Positions 1-6,126 of a stretch of 37,400 nucleotides of DNA are shown here, piece after piece. The notes under the pieces were generated by a model. The model ran no database searches, was not told where the DNA came from, and was given only the letters and a program-made list of their open reading frames with translations. The DNA lies in NCBI GenBank assembly GCA_035391225.1, contig DAOPKN010000021.1, positions 1 to 37,400 on the forward strand. The letters run 5' to 3'. The stretch comes from DAOPKN01 sp035391225 (lineage in GTDB: Bacteria > Thermotogota > Thermotogae > MWEM01). The position numbers and the translations under genes are program-made. Positions within the stretch are counted from its first letter, which is position 1, and each line of letters begins with the position of its first letter.

Positions 1-610
1 TCAGCTCCTTGACTTCTTCGTAGGTGATGTCTCCCAGCTCGCCGGTCAGCACGATATCGTACAACCCGTACTCGCGAACCGTGATTTCCAAGATGTTGTC
101 GGGGATGGAGCTTCCTTCGGGGCCACGCTGAAGGTTGTTGAAGACCTCGATGGTGGTATATCCCGAGGTGATGAAGAAATTCTTGATCCCATTCATGGTA
201 CGGATCAACTTCTTGTAGTTTAACGCCTTGTTTTCCTCCAGGAGCATGTAGTCCGTTTGGATGGTTTTCATGTCCAGTAGCTTGGGGCCTTCCAGCTTGA
301 CCTTCACCTCGCGCACGTAGGGGTATTCTTCAAACTCGAACGTGATGATCTTGGTATCCCCCGCGTAATCGGTTAACCGGTACTGCACGTTTTGGAAGTA
401 TCCCAGATCCGTCAGTTGGAACAGGTCGGATTCGATGTTGGCGTAGGTCACATCGTTTCCTTCCTTACAATACTGGATCACTCCCAAAATTTGTTCCCGC
501 GGAACGGTCAACGCACCCACGAGCTCCACCATGGCAATCTTTATGGAAAAACCAGACATTGCCACAAGCAGCAACAAGAAACCCACCCCGAACCTACGTG
601 CCTTGCGCAA
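1..610 (-). CDS. BamA-like outer-membrane assembly protein, N-terminal part (partial)
   Basis: The open frame runs off the left window edge, so only about the first 203 residues are visible. They start with a basic N-terminus and hydrophobic stretch (MRKARRFGVGFLLLLVAM), which looks like a signal peptide. Two regions then look like POTRA modules: one around residues 30-95 (pattern VPREQILGVIQ ... IESDLFQLTDLGYFQNV, the usual new-strand/helix/GYF layout), and a second module from about residue 100. The C-terminal barrel expected for BamA/Omp85 lies outside the window. I chose the TTG at 610 because GGAGGTG lies 7-8 bases upstream; an in-frame GTG at 625 overlaps that ribosome site. The frame follows the RseC-like gene after about 40 bases, so it is the last visible gene of a four-gene minus-strand operon. 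Inferred role: insertion of beta-barrel proteins into the outer membrane. A TamA or other Omp85 member is possible. Confidence 0.75.
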   Translation of the reverse strand, partial: MRKARRFGVGFLLLLVAMSGFSIKIAMVELVGALTVPREQILGVIQYCKEGNDVTYANIESDLFQLTDLGYFQNVQYRLTDYAGDTKIITFEFEEYPYVREVKVKLEGPKLLDMKTIQTDYMLLEENKALNYKKLIRTMNGIKNFFITSGYTTIEVFNNLQRGPEGSSIPDNILEITVREYGLYDIVLTGELGDITYEEVKEL

Positions 611-649
611 ATCGTACACCTCCACAACCCCGAATGAAATAACGAGGAT

Positions 650-1069
650 CTATGATCTGGAAATTTTCACAACAACAGGAAGACACGCTTCCGTTTTTCG
701 GAAACGTGCATCGAACAATCTTACCACAAAAAAGGAAACCGCCAATCCCAGGAATGCGTATCCCACGGAGGCAAGTTCGGGAAGATGCAGCACCAACAGG
801 AAGAAGAGAAGCAGCCCCACGAGCGTGAGGGTGGGCACACCGTAGGCCACAGCGGCCAACCCAGCCAGGGAACGCGAAGGAAGGCGAACAACGACTTTTT
901 GCCCCGGTTCCAGCTTCTCGCCGGTTTCATTGCAAGCCCAGAAAGAAAGGGAATTTTTCACGCCACAGATGTTGGCAGAAGCGCAATGCCCACAGGCGTC
1001 GGGGCGGTTTTTTTGCAAGCGCACCTTTTTGCCCTCGCCCACGGATTCCACGATTGCTTCTTCTTCCAT
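650..1069 (-). CDS. SoxR-reducing/RseC-MucC family membrane protein
   Basis: The 139-residue protein matches the RseC/MucC family in length and layout. There is a short cytoplasmic N-terminal domain with a cysteine cluster (C26, C29, C35 in a CxxCx5C pattern, plus C46). A GxxV(V/R)LP stretch follows, then two membrane helices at about 68-90 and 97-115 and a basic tail. In known members the cysteines are thought to hold an Fe-S or redox centre, and the protein works with Rnf-type electron transfer complexes or envelope stress signalling. No rnf gene is visible here. The start ATG has GGAGGG 5-6 bases upstream, and the gene begins 18 bases after the lytic transglycosylase stop. Neighbours (flavodoxin upstream, BamA-like downstream) suggest a redox/envelope operon. 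Family assignment is fairly secure; the function is inferred. Confidence 0.8.
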   Translation of the reverse strand: MEEEAIVESVGEGKKVRLQKNRPDACGHCASANICGVKNSLSFWACNETGEKLEPGQKVVVRLPSRSLAGLAAVAYGVPTLTLVGLLLFFLLVLHLPELASVGYAFLGLAVSFFVVRLFDARFRKTEACLPVVVKISRS

Positions 1070-1087
1070 TCCACCCTCCTTACCTTG

Positions 1088-2074
1088 CTAAAAGCGCAGT
1101 TGGCTTACCAGGAAAGGGCCCCATCCATTGCCGGCTTGTACCCCTCCACCCAACCAAAAACCATCGAAAACGCGGAAAGCCATATCCACGGCAACCCCAC
1201 TGGACCCCGCACACATGCCCAACTGGAAACGCGGTTTCACGTAACGCATTTGCCAGCTCACGTACCGTGTGCCCCAATCGAACGAAACGGTCACCCTCCC
1301 CGCCCAATCCGGGGATCGCAGCGTCATTCCCGTTATCCAGTTCTGCTGGAAACCTCCATGCAATTGCATCAGTGGATGGAGAAACAATTCACCGAGGAGC
1401 GACACGTAGGGTTGTCCTTCCAAGAAGGCATTCACCGAAAGAGAACCAAGCCAGGCAACCGGAACGATCCAGTGTACGTCACCGCTCACGCCTTCTTCCG
1501 GGGCAAAAGACCCCCGAAAGGAGAACCACTGGAAATCGCGCAGAGCCACCCTTTGCCCTGGAACATATTGACGTTGAACCGTGGTGACTTTATTCACGTA
1601 CTGAGCGGCAACCGCAGCGTTTGCCGAACGCTGCGCCCCGGCCACCCCGAGGTGGTAGGCTGCAAGTGCTTGGGAAGTGCTCCCCAGTTTGTTCCGGTAG
1701 GAAGCGAGCATTTCTCCCACGCCCTTCGAGGCCCGGGGACTGAATGGGTTTGTGATCCCGTTTTCCAGAGCGGTAAAAGGCTTGAGCTGGAAAAGCCCGA
1801 TGGCCATCGAGGGCGACACGCTGTGGAGAATGAAAGAGGATTCGGTGAAAGCAAGCCCCGCCACCAGTGGATCGTCCACCTTCCACTTCCACGGGGTGGG
1901 GGTGATGACGCGGGCCGCAAGGTACAACTCGAATCCCTGTAGCCCACCTTGCGCGTGCACGAAAGGCGCGGGCTCGTACAACAGCTGGTTGGGAAGCATC
2001 GCACCTTGCAAAGAACCCCAAGAAAGCAACAAAAAAAGCCCTAATGCCAGGTATGCAGGAACCAGTCGACCCAC
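1088..2074 (-). CDS. Lytic transglycosylase (SLT type) with beta-rich, barrel-like C-terminal domain
   Basis: This is a 328-residue exported protein. Residues 1-25 form a signal peptide. An SLT/lysozyme-like domain spans roughly 60-165. It shows the catalytic Glu in FTESSF (E78), then SPSMAIGLFQLKP, NPFSPRASKGVG and ALAAYHLGVAG, which correspond to the family's E-S, GLMQ-P, NP and AYNAG motifs. From about residue 180 to the end the sequence alternates polar and aromatic residues in strand-like stretches and ends in Phe (SQLRF), as outer-membrane barrel proteins do. The enzyme would cleave the MurNAc-GlcNAc bond of peptidoglycan. The tail could anchor it in or against the outer membrane, which I have not seen in standard Slt/MltC proteins. 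The start is a GTG overlapping the end of the flavodoxin gene by 34 bases, with AAGGATGGTGG just upstream. Confidence 0.72.
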   Translation of the reverse strand: MGRLVPAYLALGLFLLLSWGSLQGAMLPNQLLYEPAPFVHAQGGLQGFELYLAARVITPTPWKWKVDDPLVAGLAFTESSFILHSVSPSMAIGLFQLKPFTALENGITNPFSPRASKGVGEMLASYRNKLGSTSQALAAYHLGVAGAQRSANAAVAAQYVNKVTTVQRQYVPGQRVALRDFQWFSFRGSFAPEEGVSGDVHWIVPVAWLGSLSVNAFLEGQPYVSLLGELFLHPLMQLHGGFQQNWITGMTLRSPDWAGRVTVSFDWGTRYVSWQMRYVKPRFQLGMCAGSSGVAVDMAFRVFDGFWLGGGVQAGNGWGPFLVSQLRF

Positions 2075-2622
2075 TTGTCCACCATCCTTTCCACCAACTC
2101 CGAGGGCCGTTGATCCCCCAATGGCCCGGAAATGTGGCGGATACCGTAAGCGGGCATGGAGATTTCCAGGTCAAGGGTACAGGGAACGGGGATGTTCACC
2201 ATACCCATGTGCTGGCCGAAGGTATGAATGGCGTTCAGGCAAAGATCCGCCCCTCCCTCCAGCGCGCCGGCGCTACAAAAGGCCAGAAGGGGTTTGCCAG
2301 CAAGGCGCGCTTGTGGCCAGAAGTCCGCGGTGGAATCGGTGAGCAACTTGAATGCCCCGGACACGTTGCCAAAGTAGGTAGGGCTGCCCAGCACCAGCAC
2401 GTCGGCATCCAGGAAATCCTGCGCGCAAGCCACGTCGCATGCCATGATTTGGTCCGCGCTCTGCTCGATCACGGGAAATTGCTGGCGAAGTTTTCCCAGC
2501 GAGTCGTCCGCTGCCCGGGCGAGGCGCGTTTGATGTCCCCTTCTTTGGAAAGCCTGCTCGAACATCCGTGCCATCCTCCACGTGTTGCCGCAAACGCTGT
2601 GAAAAAAGATGCCTGCCTGCAT
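2041..2622 (-). CDS. Flavodoxin-fold NAD(P)H/FMN oxidoreductase (WrbA-like)
   Basis: The 193-residue protein has a flavodoxin-like fold. The phosphate-binding loop of FMN is seen near the N-terminus as SVCGNTWRMA (residues 9-18). A second FMN loop is seen at about 75-95 as VLVLGSPTYFGNVSGAFK, matching the GSPTYFG signature of WrbA and iron-sulfur flavoproteins. There is no signal peptide, so it is cytoplasmic. The likely role is two-electron transfer to quinones or other acceptors, but the substrate cannot be read from sequence. The ATG start has AAAGGAG about 7 bases upstream. It is the first gene of the minus-strand operon running to the BamA-like gene, with an extended -10 promoter about 40 bases upstream. 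Confidence 0.8.
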   Translation of the reverse strand: MQAGIFFHSVCGNTWRMARMFEQAFQRRGHQTRLARAADDSLGKLRQQFPVIEQSADQIMACDVACAQDFLDADVLVLGSPTYFGNVSGAFKLLTDSTADFWPQARLAGKPLLAFCSAGALEGGADLCLNAIHTFGQHMGMVNIPVPCTLDLEISMPAYGIRHISGPLGDQRPSELVERMVDKWVDWFLHTWH

Positions 2623-2658
2623 TCGGATTCTCCTTTCCGTTCCTTGGTTCGCAAGGGG

Positions 2659-2667
2659 ATTATAGCA
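2659..2667 (-). promoter_or_regulatory. Extended -10 promoter for the flavodoxin-BamA operon
   Basis: On the minus strand the sequence reads TGcTATAAT (TG at 2667-2666, hexamer 2664-2659), about 37 bases before the flavodoxin ATG. No good -35 hexamer lies 16-18 bases upstream, which fits an extended -10 promoter. Confidence 0.55.
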
Positions 2668-2842
2668 CTAAACCCTTAAAAAAAGGGAAACTGGAACCCC
2701 GGATTGCTTCAGAAACAACACGATATCATTCGCCTCCCTAACAAAGCGCACCACATACACTGTCTCACGATAGGGGGCAAGACCAAGGAAAGCATGGCGA
2801 AACGCATCCAAATTCCTACAACAGCTTTTGCACTTTGGGACC

Positions 2843-2860
2843 GCCGCAGCCCACTGCGGC
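2843..2860. repeat. Dispersed hairpin repeat, copy 1 (GCCGCAG-CCCA-CTGCGGC)
   Basis: A perfect 7-bp stem with a CCCA loop, preceded by TTTGC(N5)GGGACC. The same element, with the same loop and a different seventh base pair, occurs at 37283-37300 and 37375-37392. It is intergenic in all three cases and resembles a REP-type element. Confidence 0.7.
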
Positions 2861-2904
2861 TGTTTTACCTTGTGCCGCTGCAGCCCCGCGGTCACAGGTA
2901 ACCC

Positions 2905-2926
2905 GGGCAAACACGGGGGTTTGCCC
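2905..2926. repeat. Second-type palindrome GGGCAAAC/GTTTGCCC
   Basis: An 8-bp perfect inverted repeat with a 6-base loop (ACGGGG), followed by CTAC. It lies 45 bases from hairpin copy 1. It has no T-run on either side, so it is not a normal intrinsic terminator. It may be a REP-like intergenic palindrome. Confidence 0.55.
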
Positions 2927-2947
2927 CTACAAGACCTTCCTGTTCCC

Positions 2948-2979
2948 ATCGCGTTTCCCCCGCAAGCGCACGGAGAAAC
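2948..2979. repeat. 32-base imperfect direct repeat, copy 1
   Basis: It begins ATCGCGTTTCCCC and ends ACGGAGAAAC. It matches 3014-3045 in all but two positions, and each unit is itself a weak palindrome (GTTTC/GAAAC). The interval between the copies is 34 bases. Confidence 0.7.
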
Positions 2980-3013
2980 CGGAATATAGCAAACATTGGA
3001 ACTTTGATCGATG

Positions 3014-3045
3014 ATCGCGTTTCCCCTGCAAGCACACGGAGAAAC
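3014..3045. repeat. 32-base imperfect direct repeat, copy 2
   Basis: Second copy of the unit at 2948-2979, same orientation, 66-base period. No third copy is found at the expected positions either side, and no cas gene is in the window. Confidence 0.7.
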
Positions 3046-3276
3046 TCCCTTCCCAAACCAGGTTTTTTCCCACCACAATGGATGGAGGGGACGTTTTCCC
3101 AGAAGCTCGGGGAAAACCAAGCGGAAAAACGGAGACTCTTCCTTTGATGATCGGAAACAACTTTCTCAATGCAATCCCTCCCGTTTTTCTTGCACTGGAA
3201 AGATTTTCCCACCAAGGAATCGCTTTCCACAGCCAAAAAGGGAACCTCCCAGTTGATCTTTCGCCCTTTTCCCCCG

Positions 3277-3285
3277 TGTTATAAT
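3277..3285 (+). promoter_or_regulatory. Extended -10 promoter for the nucleotidyltransferase-nagA operon
   Basis: TGtTATAAT, perfect consensus, 42 bases before the ATG at 3328. The only -35-like hexamer (TTGATC at 3253) is 21 bases away, too far for normal spacing, so the extended -10 probably carries recognition. Confidence 0.6.
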
Positions 3286-3327
3286 TCGGGGAACACAACT
3301 CCATTTCCGTTCAAAGGGGGAAAAAGC

Positions 3328-4092
3328 ATGATTTGCATCCTACTCGCGGGGGGAAAAGGTACGCGGCTGCTGTCCGAGCTGCCCAAGCCCCTGGTGGAAA
3401 TCGAAGGGACTCCCATGGTGGTGCACGTGTACCGGGAGGTGAAGAAGGCACTGGGGGACGTGCCGTTTTGTTGCGTGATTCCGCCAGGGTCGCAGGATGT
3501 TTTTTCGCGGGCTTTCGGCGCGGAAAACCACATCACGTTTGCCACGCAACCCCAACCCCTCGGGCCTGCACATGCGCTGCTTTGTGGGCTGCAGCAGCTT
3601 GACCTGCAACAACCCTCCCATTCCGATGCGCTGGTGATGTACGCCGACCTGGTGTGCGTTTCCTCGGCCACCCTTTCGGAATTGGTGGGGTTCTACCGGA
3701 AGCAACGGGCAGACATGGTGCTGCTTTCGGGAAAAACACCCCGGCAATACCCCTACGCCCTTCTCCACAGGAGTCCTCAAGGGGCGCTCACCGCCGTGGA
3801 GGAAAAGGGCATTCCCCGCACCCCGGCACCCTGGGAATACGCCATCGGGCCGCTGGTGTTGAAAAGCAAACAGGCCCTGCAGGATTTGCAAACACTCCAG
3901 CCCACACCTCCACTCGAGGAAGTGTACATGGCGGACCTGGCGAACCGGTGGATCACGGCGGGGAGAAAGGTGGATGCCGTGGCCACGCGAAACGAAAACG
4001 AATTCCTGGGGGTAAACACGCCAGCAGACCTGGAGGAAGCCGCAGGAATCCTTCGCGAAAGGGCAAACCAAGAGGGAGATCCAAAACGATGA
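3328..4092 (+). CDS. GlmU-like sugar-phosphate nucleotidyltransferase (single domain)
   Basis: The 254-residue protein is a single Rossmann-like NTP-transferase domain. The N-terminus has the nucleotide-binding loop LLAGGKGTRL followed by PKPLVEIEGTPM, where the Lys contacts the phosphates. ATQPQPLGPAHAL at about residue 72 corresponds to the GTAxA region of GlmU, and MYADLV carries the metal-binding Asp. It lacks the left-handed beta-helix acetyltransferase half of bifunctional GlmU. The likely reaction is NTP plus sugar-1-phosphate (possibly GlcNAc-1-P) to NDP-sugar. The link to amino sugars rests on its overlap with nagA (ATGA, 4 bases). I chose ATG 3328, with AAAGGGGG upstream; frames upstream of it are non-coding repeat sequence. 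Other hexose-1-P or alditol-phosphate nucleotidyltransferases are possible. Confidence 0.8.
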   Translation: MICILLAGGKGTRLLSELPKPLVEIEGTPMVVHVYREVKKALGDVPFCCVIPPGSQDVFSRAFGAENHITFATQPQPLGPAHALLCGLQQLDLQQPSHSDALVMYADLVCVSSATLSELVGFYRKQRADMVLLSGKTPRQYPYALLHRSPQGALTAVEEKGIPRTPAPWEYAIGPLVLKSKQALQDLQTLQPTPPLEEVYMADLANRWITAGRKVDAVATRNENEFLGVNTPADLEEAAGILRERANQEGDPKR

Positions 4093-5216
4093 AGATCCGC
4101 AACGCCCGGTGTTTCACGGGGAAAACCCTCTTGGAGAAGGCCTCGGTGGATTGCGACACCCAGGTTCGCGGAATCCAGGTAGCGGAGCGTTGCAAGCAGG
4201 GAATCGACCTGCAGGGGATGTTCCTGTTGCCGGGGTTCGTGGACACGCACATCCACGGAGCCAACGGGTACGATACCTGTGATGCGACCGAACAGGCCCT
4301 TTGTTCCATCGAAACCTTTCTCTTTTCCGAGGGCGTCACCAGCTTTTTGCCCACCACGCTTTCCGTTTCCCAGGAGAATATCCTTTCGGTGCTCCACATT
4401 GTGCGGGAATTGCGCGCACAAAACCCCAGCCGTTCCATTTGCGGGGTGCACCTCGAAGGTCCTTACGTCAATCCCCAAAAAGCGGGAGCCCAAAACCCCG
4501 CCTTCATCCGCAATCCCTCCGAAGAGGAAATCCAGGAACTCCTCAGCTTCGACGACATCGTGCGCATCGTCACGCTCGCGCCGGAAATCCCAGGCGCACT
4601 TGGCCTGGTTAAGCAGCTGGTGGAGCGGGGTATCCACGTTTCCATCGGCCACACCTGCGCGGGAGACAACGAGTGCTCCGATGCCCTTGCTCTGGGAGCA
4701 GACCGCTTCACCCACCTGTTCAACGCCATGGACGGGGTGCACCACCGCCAGATGGGCGCCGCTGGGTGGGGGTTGTTGAGCGATGCGTACGTGGAGGTAA
4801 TCTGCGACGGGGTGCACCTTTCCCGTTCCGCGTTGCAGCTGGTTTTCACGGCAAAGGATCCGGGGAAGATCGTTTTCATCAGTGACGCCATGCGGGCAAA
4901 AGGGTTGCAACCGGGAAAGTACACGCTGGGTGATCTTGCGGTGATGGTTTCGGAAAGGGATGCGCGGTTGGAGAACGGGGCATTGGCAGGCTCCATCTTG
5001 TCCATGGACCGGGCGCTGTCCAACATGGCCCGATGGGTGGAGCAACCGTTGGAGCGCTTGTTCGCGTGCTGCACGATCAATCCTGCCACCAGCGCGGGAA
5101 TTCGAGCGGGGCGTATCGATATCGGGTGGCCGGCTGATTTCGTGGTACTCGATACCGCACTGCGGGTGGTTGCCACCATCAAGGCAGGAGAATTGGTGTA
5201 CGGGGAGCTGGCGTAG
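4089..5216 (+). CDS. nagA: N-acetylglucosamine-6-phosphate deacetylase
   Basis: A 375-residue amidohydrolase with all the NagA landmarks: the HxH metal pair in DTHIHG (H54, H56), the metal ligand Glu in HLEGP (E123), IGHT (H188), HLFNAM (H209), DGVH, and the catalytic Asp in ISDAM (D267). It removes the acetyl group from GlcNAc-6-phosphate to give glucosamine-6-phosphate in the cytoplasm, as part of amino-sugar catabolism or peptidoglycan recycling. Length and motif order are normal. The start ATG overlaps the stop of the nucleotidyltransferase gene (ATGA), so the two are translationally coupled. It converges with the repressor gene at 5230 with only 13 bases between, and no terminator is visible there. 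No nagB or nagK is in the window. Confidence 0.93.
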   Translation: MKIRNARCFTGKTLLEKASVDCDTQVRGIQVAERCKQGIDLQGMFLLPGFVDTHIHGANGYDTCDATEQALCSIETFLFSEGVTSFLPTTLSVSQENILSVLHIVRELRAQNPSRSICGVHLEGPYVNPQKAGAQNPAFIRNPSEEEIQELLSFDDIVRIVTLAPEIPGALGLVKQLVERGIHVSIGHTCAGDNECSDALALGADRFTHLFNAMDGVHHRQMGAAGWGLLSDAYVEVICDGVHLSRSALQLVFTAKDPGKIVFISDAMRAKGLQPGKYTLGDLAVMVSERDARLENGALAGSILSMDRALSNMARWVEQPLERLFACCTINPATSAGIRAGRIDIGWPADFVVLDTALRVVATIKAGELVYGELA

Positions 5217-5229
5217 CACTTGGAGCCAA

Positions 5230-5862
5230 TTAGCCCCACAGCACCTGGAACCCAATCACCTGCCCCAGCAACGCGCATTCGTTGTCCCAGGTTTCGCGAT
5301 CGAAAAATAGCGGGGGATAGAAAGGGTTTTCGCTGAGCAACCAAACACCGTTTTCGTGGAAGAATACATGCTTGATCATCCCCTCATCGCGGCGCACGAG
5401 CACTACCCCGGTCTTGCCCGGGGGAAAAACGAGCGGGTCCACCTTTCGCACGAAGACCACCGCGTTTTCCGGAATGAGCGGAACCATGCTCTCACCGTGC
5501 ACGCGAAGCGCGAAGTCAGCGGGGAAACCGCAGGGAAGGAACTCCTCTGCGTTTTCCACGGCATCGATTCCCAAACCAGCCGAGGCCATTCCCAGAAGCG
5601 GAACTTGGAACGTTTCGCCCACTTGCGGCCCTGCAAAATGCAGCTGTTGCTGCAAACTCTGGCCCAAGAGCGCATCCACGGAGACCTGGAAAAGCTCGGA
5701 AAGCCTTTGCAAAATGGTTCGCGAAGGCGAACGCGTTCCCCGTTCGTAGGCGGAAACCGTCGAAGGGTCCACGTCCAACCAGCGGGCCAAATCTTTTTGC
5801 TTGATGTTTTTCTCTTCGCGCAGTTGCTTGAGAACGCGCGCAAATTCCTCCTTTTTTCTCAA
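5230..5862 (-). CDS. XRE-family repressor with S24 (LexA/CI-type) autoprotease domain
   Basis: The 210-residue protein combines an N-terminal helix-turn-helix (about 8-62; NIKQKDLARWLDVDPSTVSAYERG) with a C-terminal S24 peptidase domain. The nucleophile is Ser125 in HGESMVP and the general base is probably Lys164 (GMIKHV), a spacing close to LexA and CI. An Ala-Gly bond in GMASAG (A95-G96) sits where self-cleavage occurs in the family. It should bind DNA as a dimer and be inactivated by RecA-stimulated or other stress-linked cleavage. The TTG start at 5862 follows GGGGGGA; the AAGGAGG just inside the gene is not followed by an in-frame start codon. Two identical palindromes upstream (5931, 5963) are its likely operators. 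It is not canonical LexA, because the HTH is of XRE rather than winged type. A prophage-like origin is possible, but no phage genes are nearby. Confidence 0.88.
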   Translation of the reverse strand: MRKKEEFARVLKQLREEKNIKQKDLARWLDVDPSTVSAYERGTRSPSRTILQRLSELFQVSVDALLGQSLQQQLHFAGPQVGETFQVPLLGMASAGLGIDAVENAEEFLPCGFPADFALRVHGESMVPLIPENAVVFVRKVDPLVFPPGKTGVVLVRRDEGMIKHVFFHENGVWLLSENPFYPPLFFDRETWDNECALLGQVIGFQVLWG

Positions 5863-5903
5863 GAAAATCCCCCCAAACTCCGGAAATACGGCATTTTCGG
5901 TTC

Positions 5904-5912
5904 ATTATACCA
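5904..5912 (-). promoter_or_regulatory. Extended -10 promoter of the repressor gene
   Basis: The minus strand reads TGgTATAAT (TG at 5912-5911, hexamer 5909-5904), 42 bases before the TTG start. The -35 position would fall at 5932-5927, touching the edge of the first operator palindrome, which would allow autorepression. Confidence 0.6.
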
Positions 5913-5930
5913 CTTTCCATTGGAAAAAAC

Positions 5931-5947
5931 GACACCATGTCCATTTT
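5931..5947. promoter_or_regulatory. Probable repressor operator, copy 1 (GACACCATGTCCATTTT)
   Basis: It contains the palindrome GACA-CCA-TGTC (5931-5941). The 17-base sequence is repeated exactly at 5963. The spacing of 32 bases is about three helical turns, placing both copies on the same face of DNA. Confidence 0.6.
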
Positions 5948-5960
5948 TGATACCTGCCTC

Positions 5961-5989
5961 TTGACACCATGTCCATTTTGTGGTACACT
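5961..5989 (+). promoter_or_regulatory. Strong plus-strand promoter TTGACA-17-TACACT
   Basis: A perfect -35 hexamer, 17-base spacer and TACACT -10. The predicted start is near 5996. It fires toward a terminator at 6052-6074, so it would make a short C-rich RNA of about 75-80 bases unless read-through occurs into the redox operon. Confidence 0.7.
5963..5979. promoter_or_regulatory. Probable repressor operator, copy 2
   Basis: An exact second copy of the 17-base sequence. It overlaps the -35 hexamer TTGACA (5961-5966) of the plus-strand promoter, so binding here should block that promoter. Confidence 0.6.
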
Positions 5990-6051
5990 TGAACCACAAA
6001 CAAATAGGGGACCCATAAATAGACTCCCCCCAAGCAACCCCACAACCCCAT

Positions 6052-6074
6052 AACCCCGAAAGGGGTTTTTTTTT
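6052..6074 (+). terminator. Intrinsic terminator before the redox operon
   Basis: Stem AACCCC/GGGGTT with a GAAA tetraloop, followed directly by a run of nine T (6066-6074). It sits 60-80 bases after the strong promoter at 5961 and before the -10 at 6092, with no gene in between. Confidence 0.7.
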
Positions 6075-6091
6075 GCGCCAATCGTTTGGGG

Positions 6092-6097
6092 TATAAT
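6092..6097 (+). promoter_or_regulatory. -10 box TATAAT upstream of the redox operon
   Basis: A perfect TATAAT 30 bases before the GTG start at 6127. No clear -35 hexamer exists because the T-run of the terminator occupies that place. It may be a weak or activated promoter serving 6127-8522. Confidence 0.4.
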
Positions 6098-6126
6098 AGG
6101 GGACCTTTTTTTCCAGGGGGTGTTTC

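Larger units (their letters stand above)
2623..3327. other. Long intergenic region rich in palindromes and short repeats
   Basis: About 700 bases separate the divergent flavodoxin and nucleotidyltransferase genes. Open frames here (for example on the minus strand between 2668 and 3304) have no ribosome site, no recognisable motif and repeat-derived composition, so I do not call them. What is visible: the flavodoxin promoter near 2660, a GCCGCA-type hairpin at 2843-2860, a second hairpin at 2905-2926, two copies of a 32-base repeat at 2948 and 3014, a loose hairpin around 3095-3117 (GTTTTCCC/GGGGAAAAC), and the promoter at 3277-3285. No tRNA or known riboswitch was recognised. Confidence 0.6.

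Noticed and set aside
785..1942. A 385-codon plus-strand frame
   Set aside because: It is antisense to the RseC-like and lytic transglycosylase genes, which have signal peptide, catalytic motifs and ribosome sites; the frame is a high-GC shadow.
2948..3045. A functional CRISPR array
   Set aside because: Only two repeats, no third copy at the expected spacing, and no cas gene in 37 kb; kept only as a repeat pair.
2668..3304. Open frames of 68-150 codons in the intergenic region on both strands
   Set aside because: They run through the hairpins and direct repeats, have no ribosome site and show no protein-like pattern.
3169..3327. N-terminal extension of the nucleotidyltransferase
   Set aside because: It would include the promoter -10 box at 3277-3285 and would bury the AGGxGGGG-type ribosome site; the nucleotide-binding loop normally lies within the first 10-15 residues.
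3777..5255. A 492-codon minus-strand frame opposite nagA
   Set aside because: nagA has every catalytic motif on the other strand; the frame has none and is His/Arg-rich in the manner of shadows.
5996..6060. A small peptide gene between the 5961 promoter and the terminator
   Set aside because: The only ATG-led frame is a few codons long and starts before the transcription start; an RNA or attenuator is a better reading.
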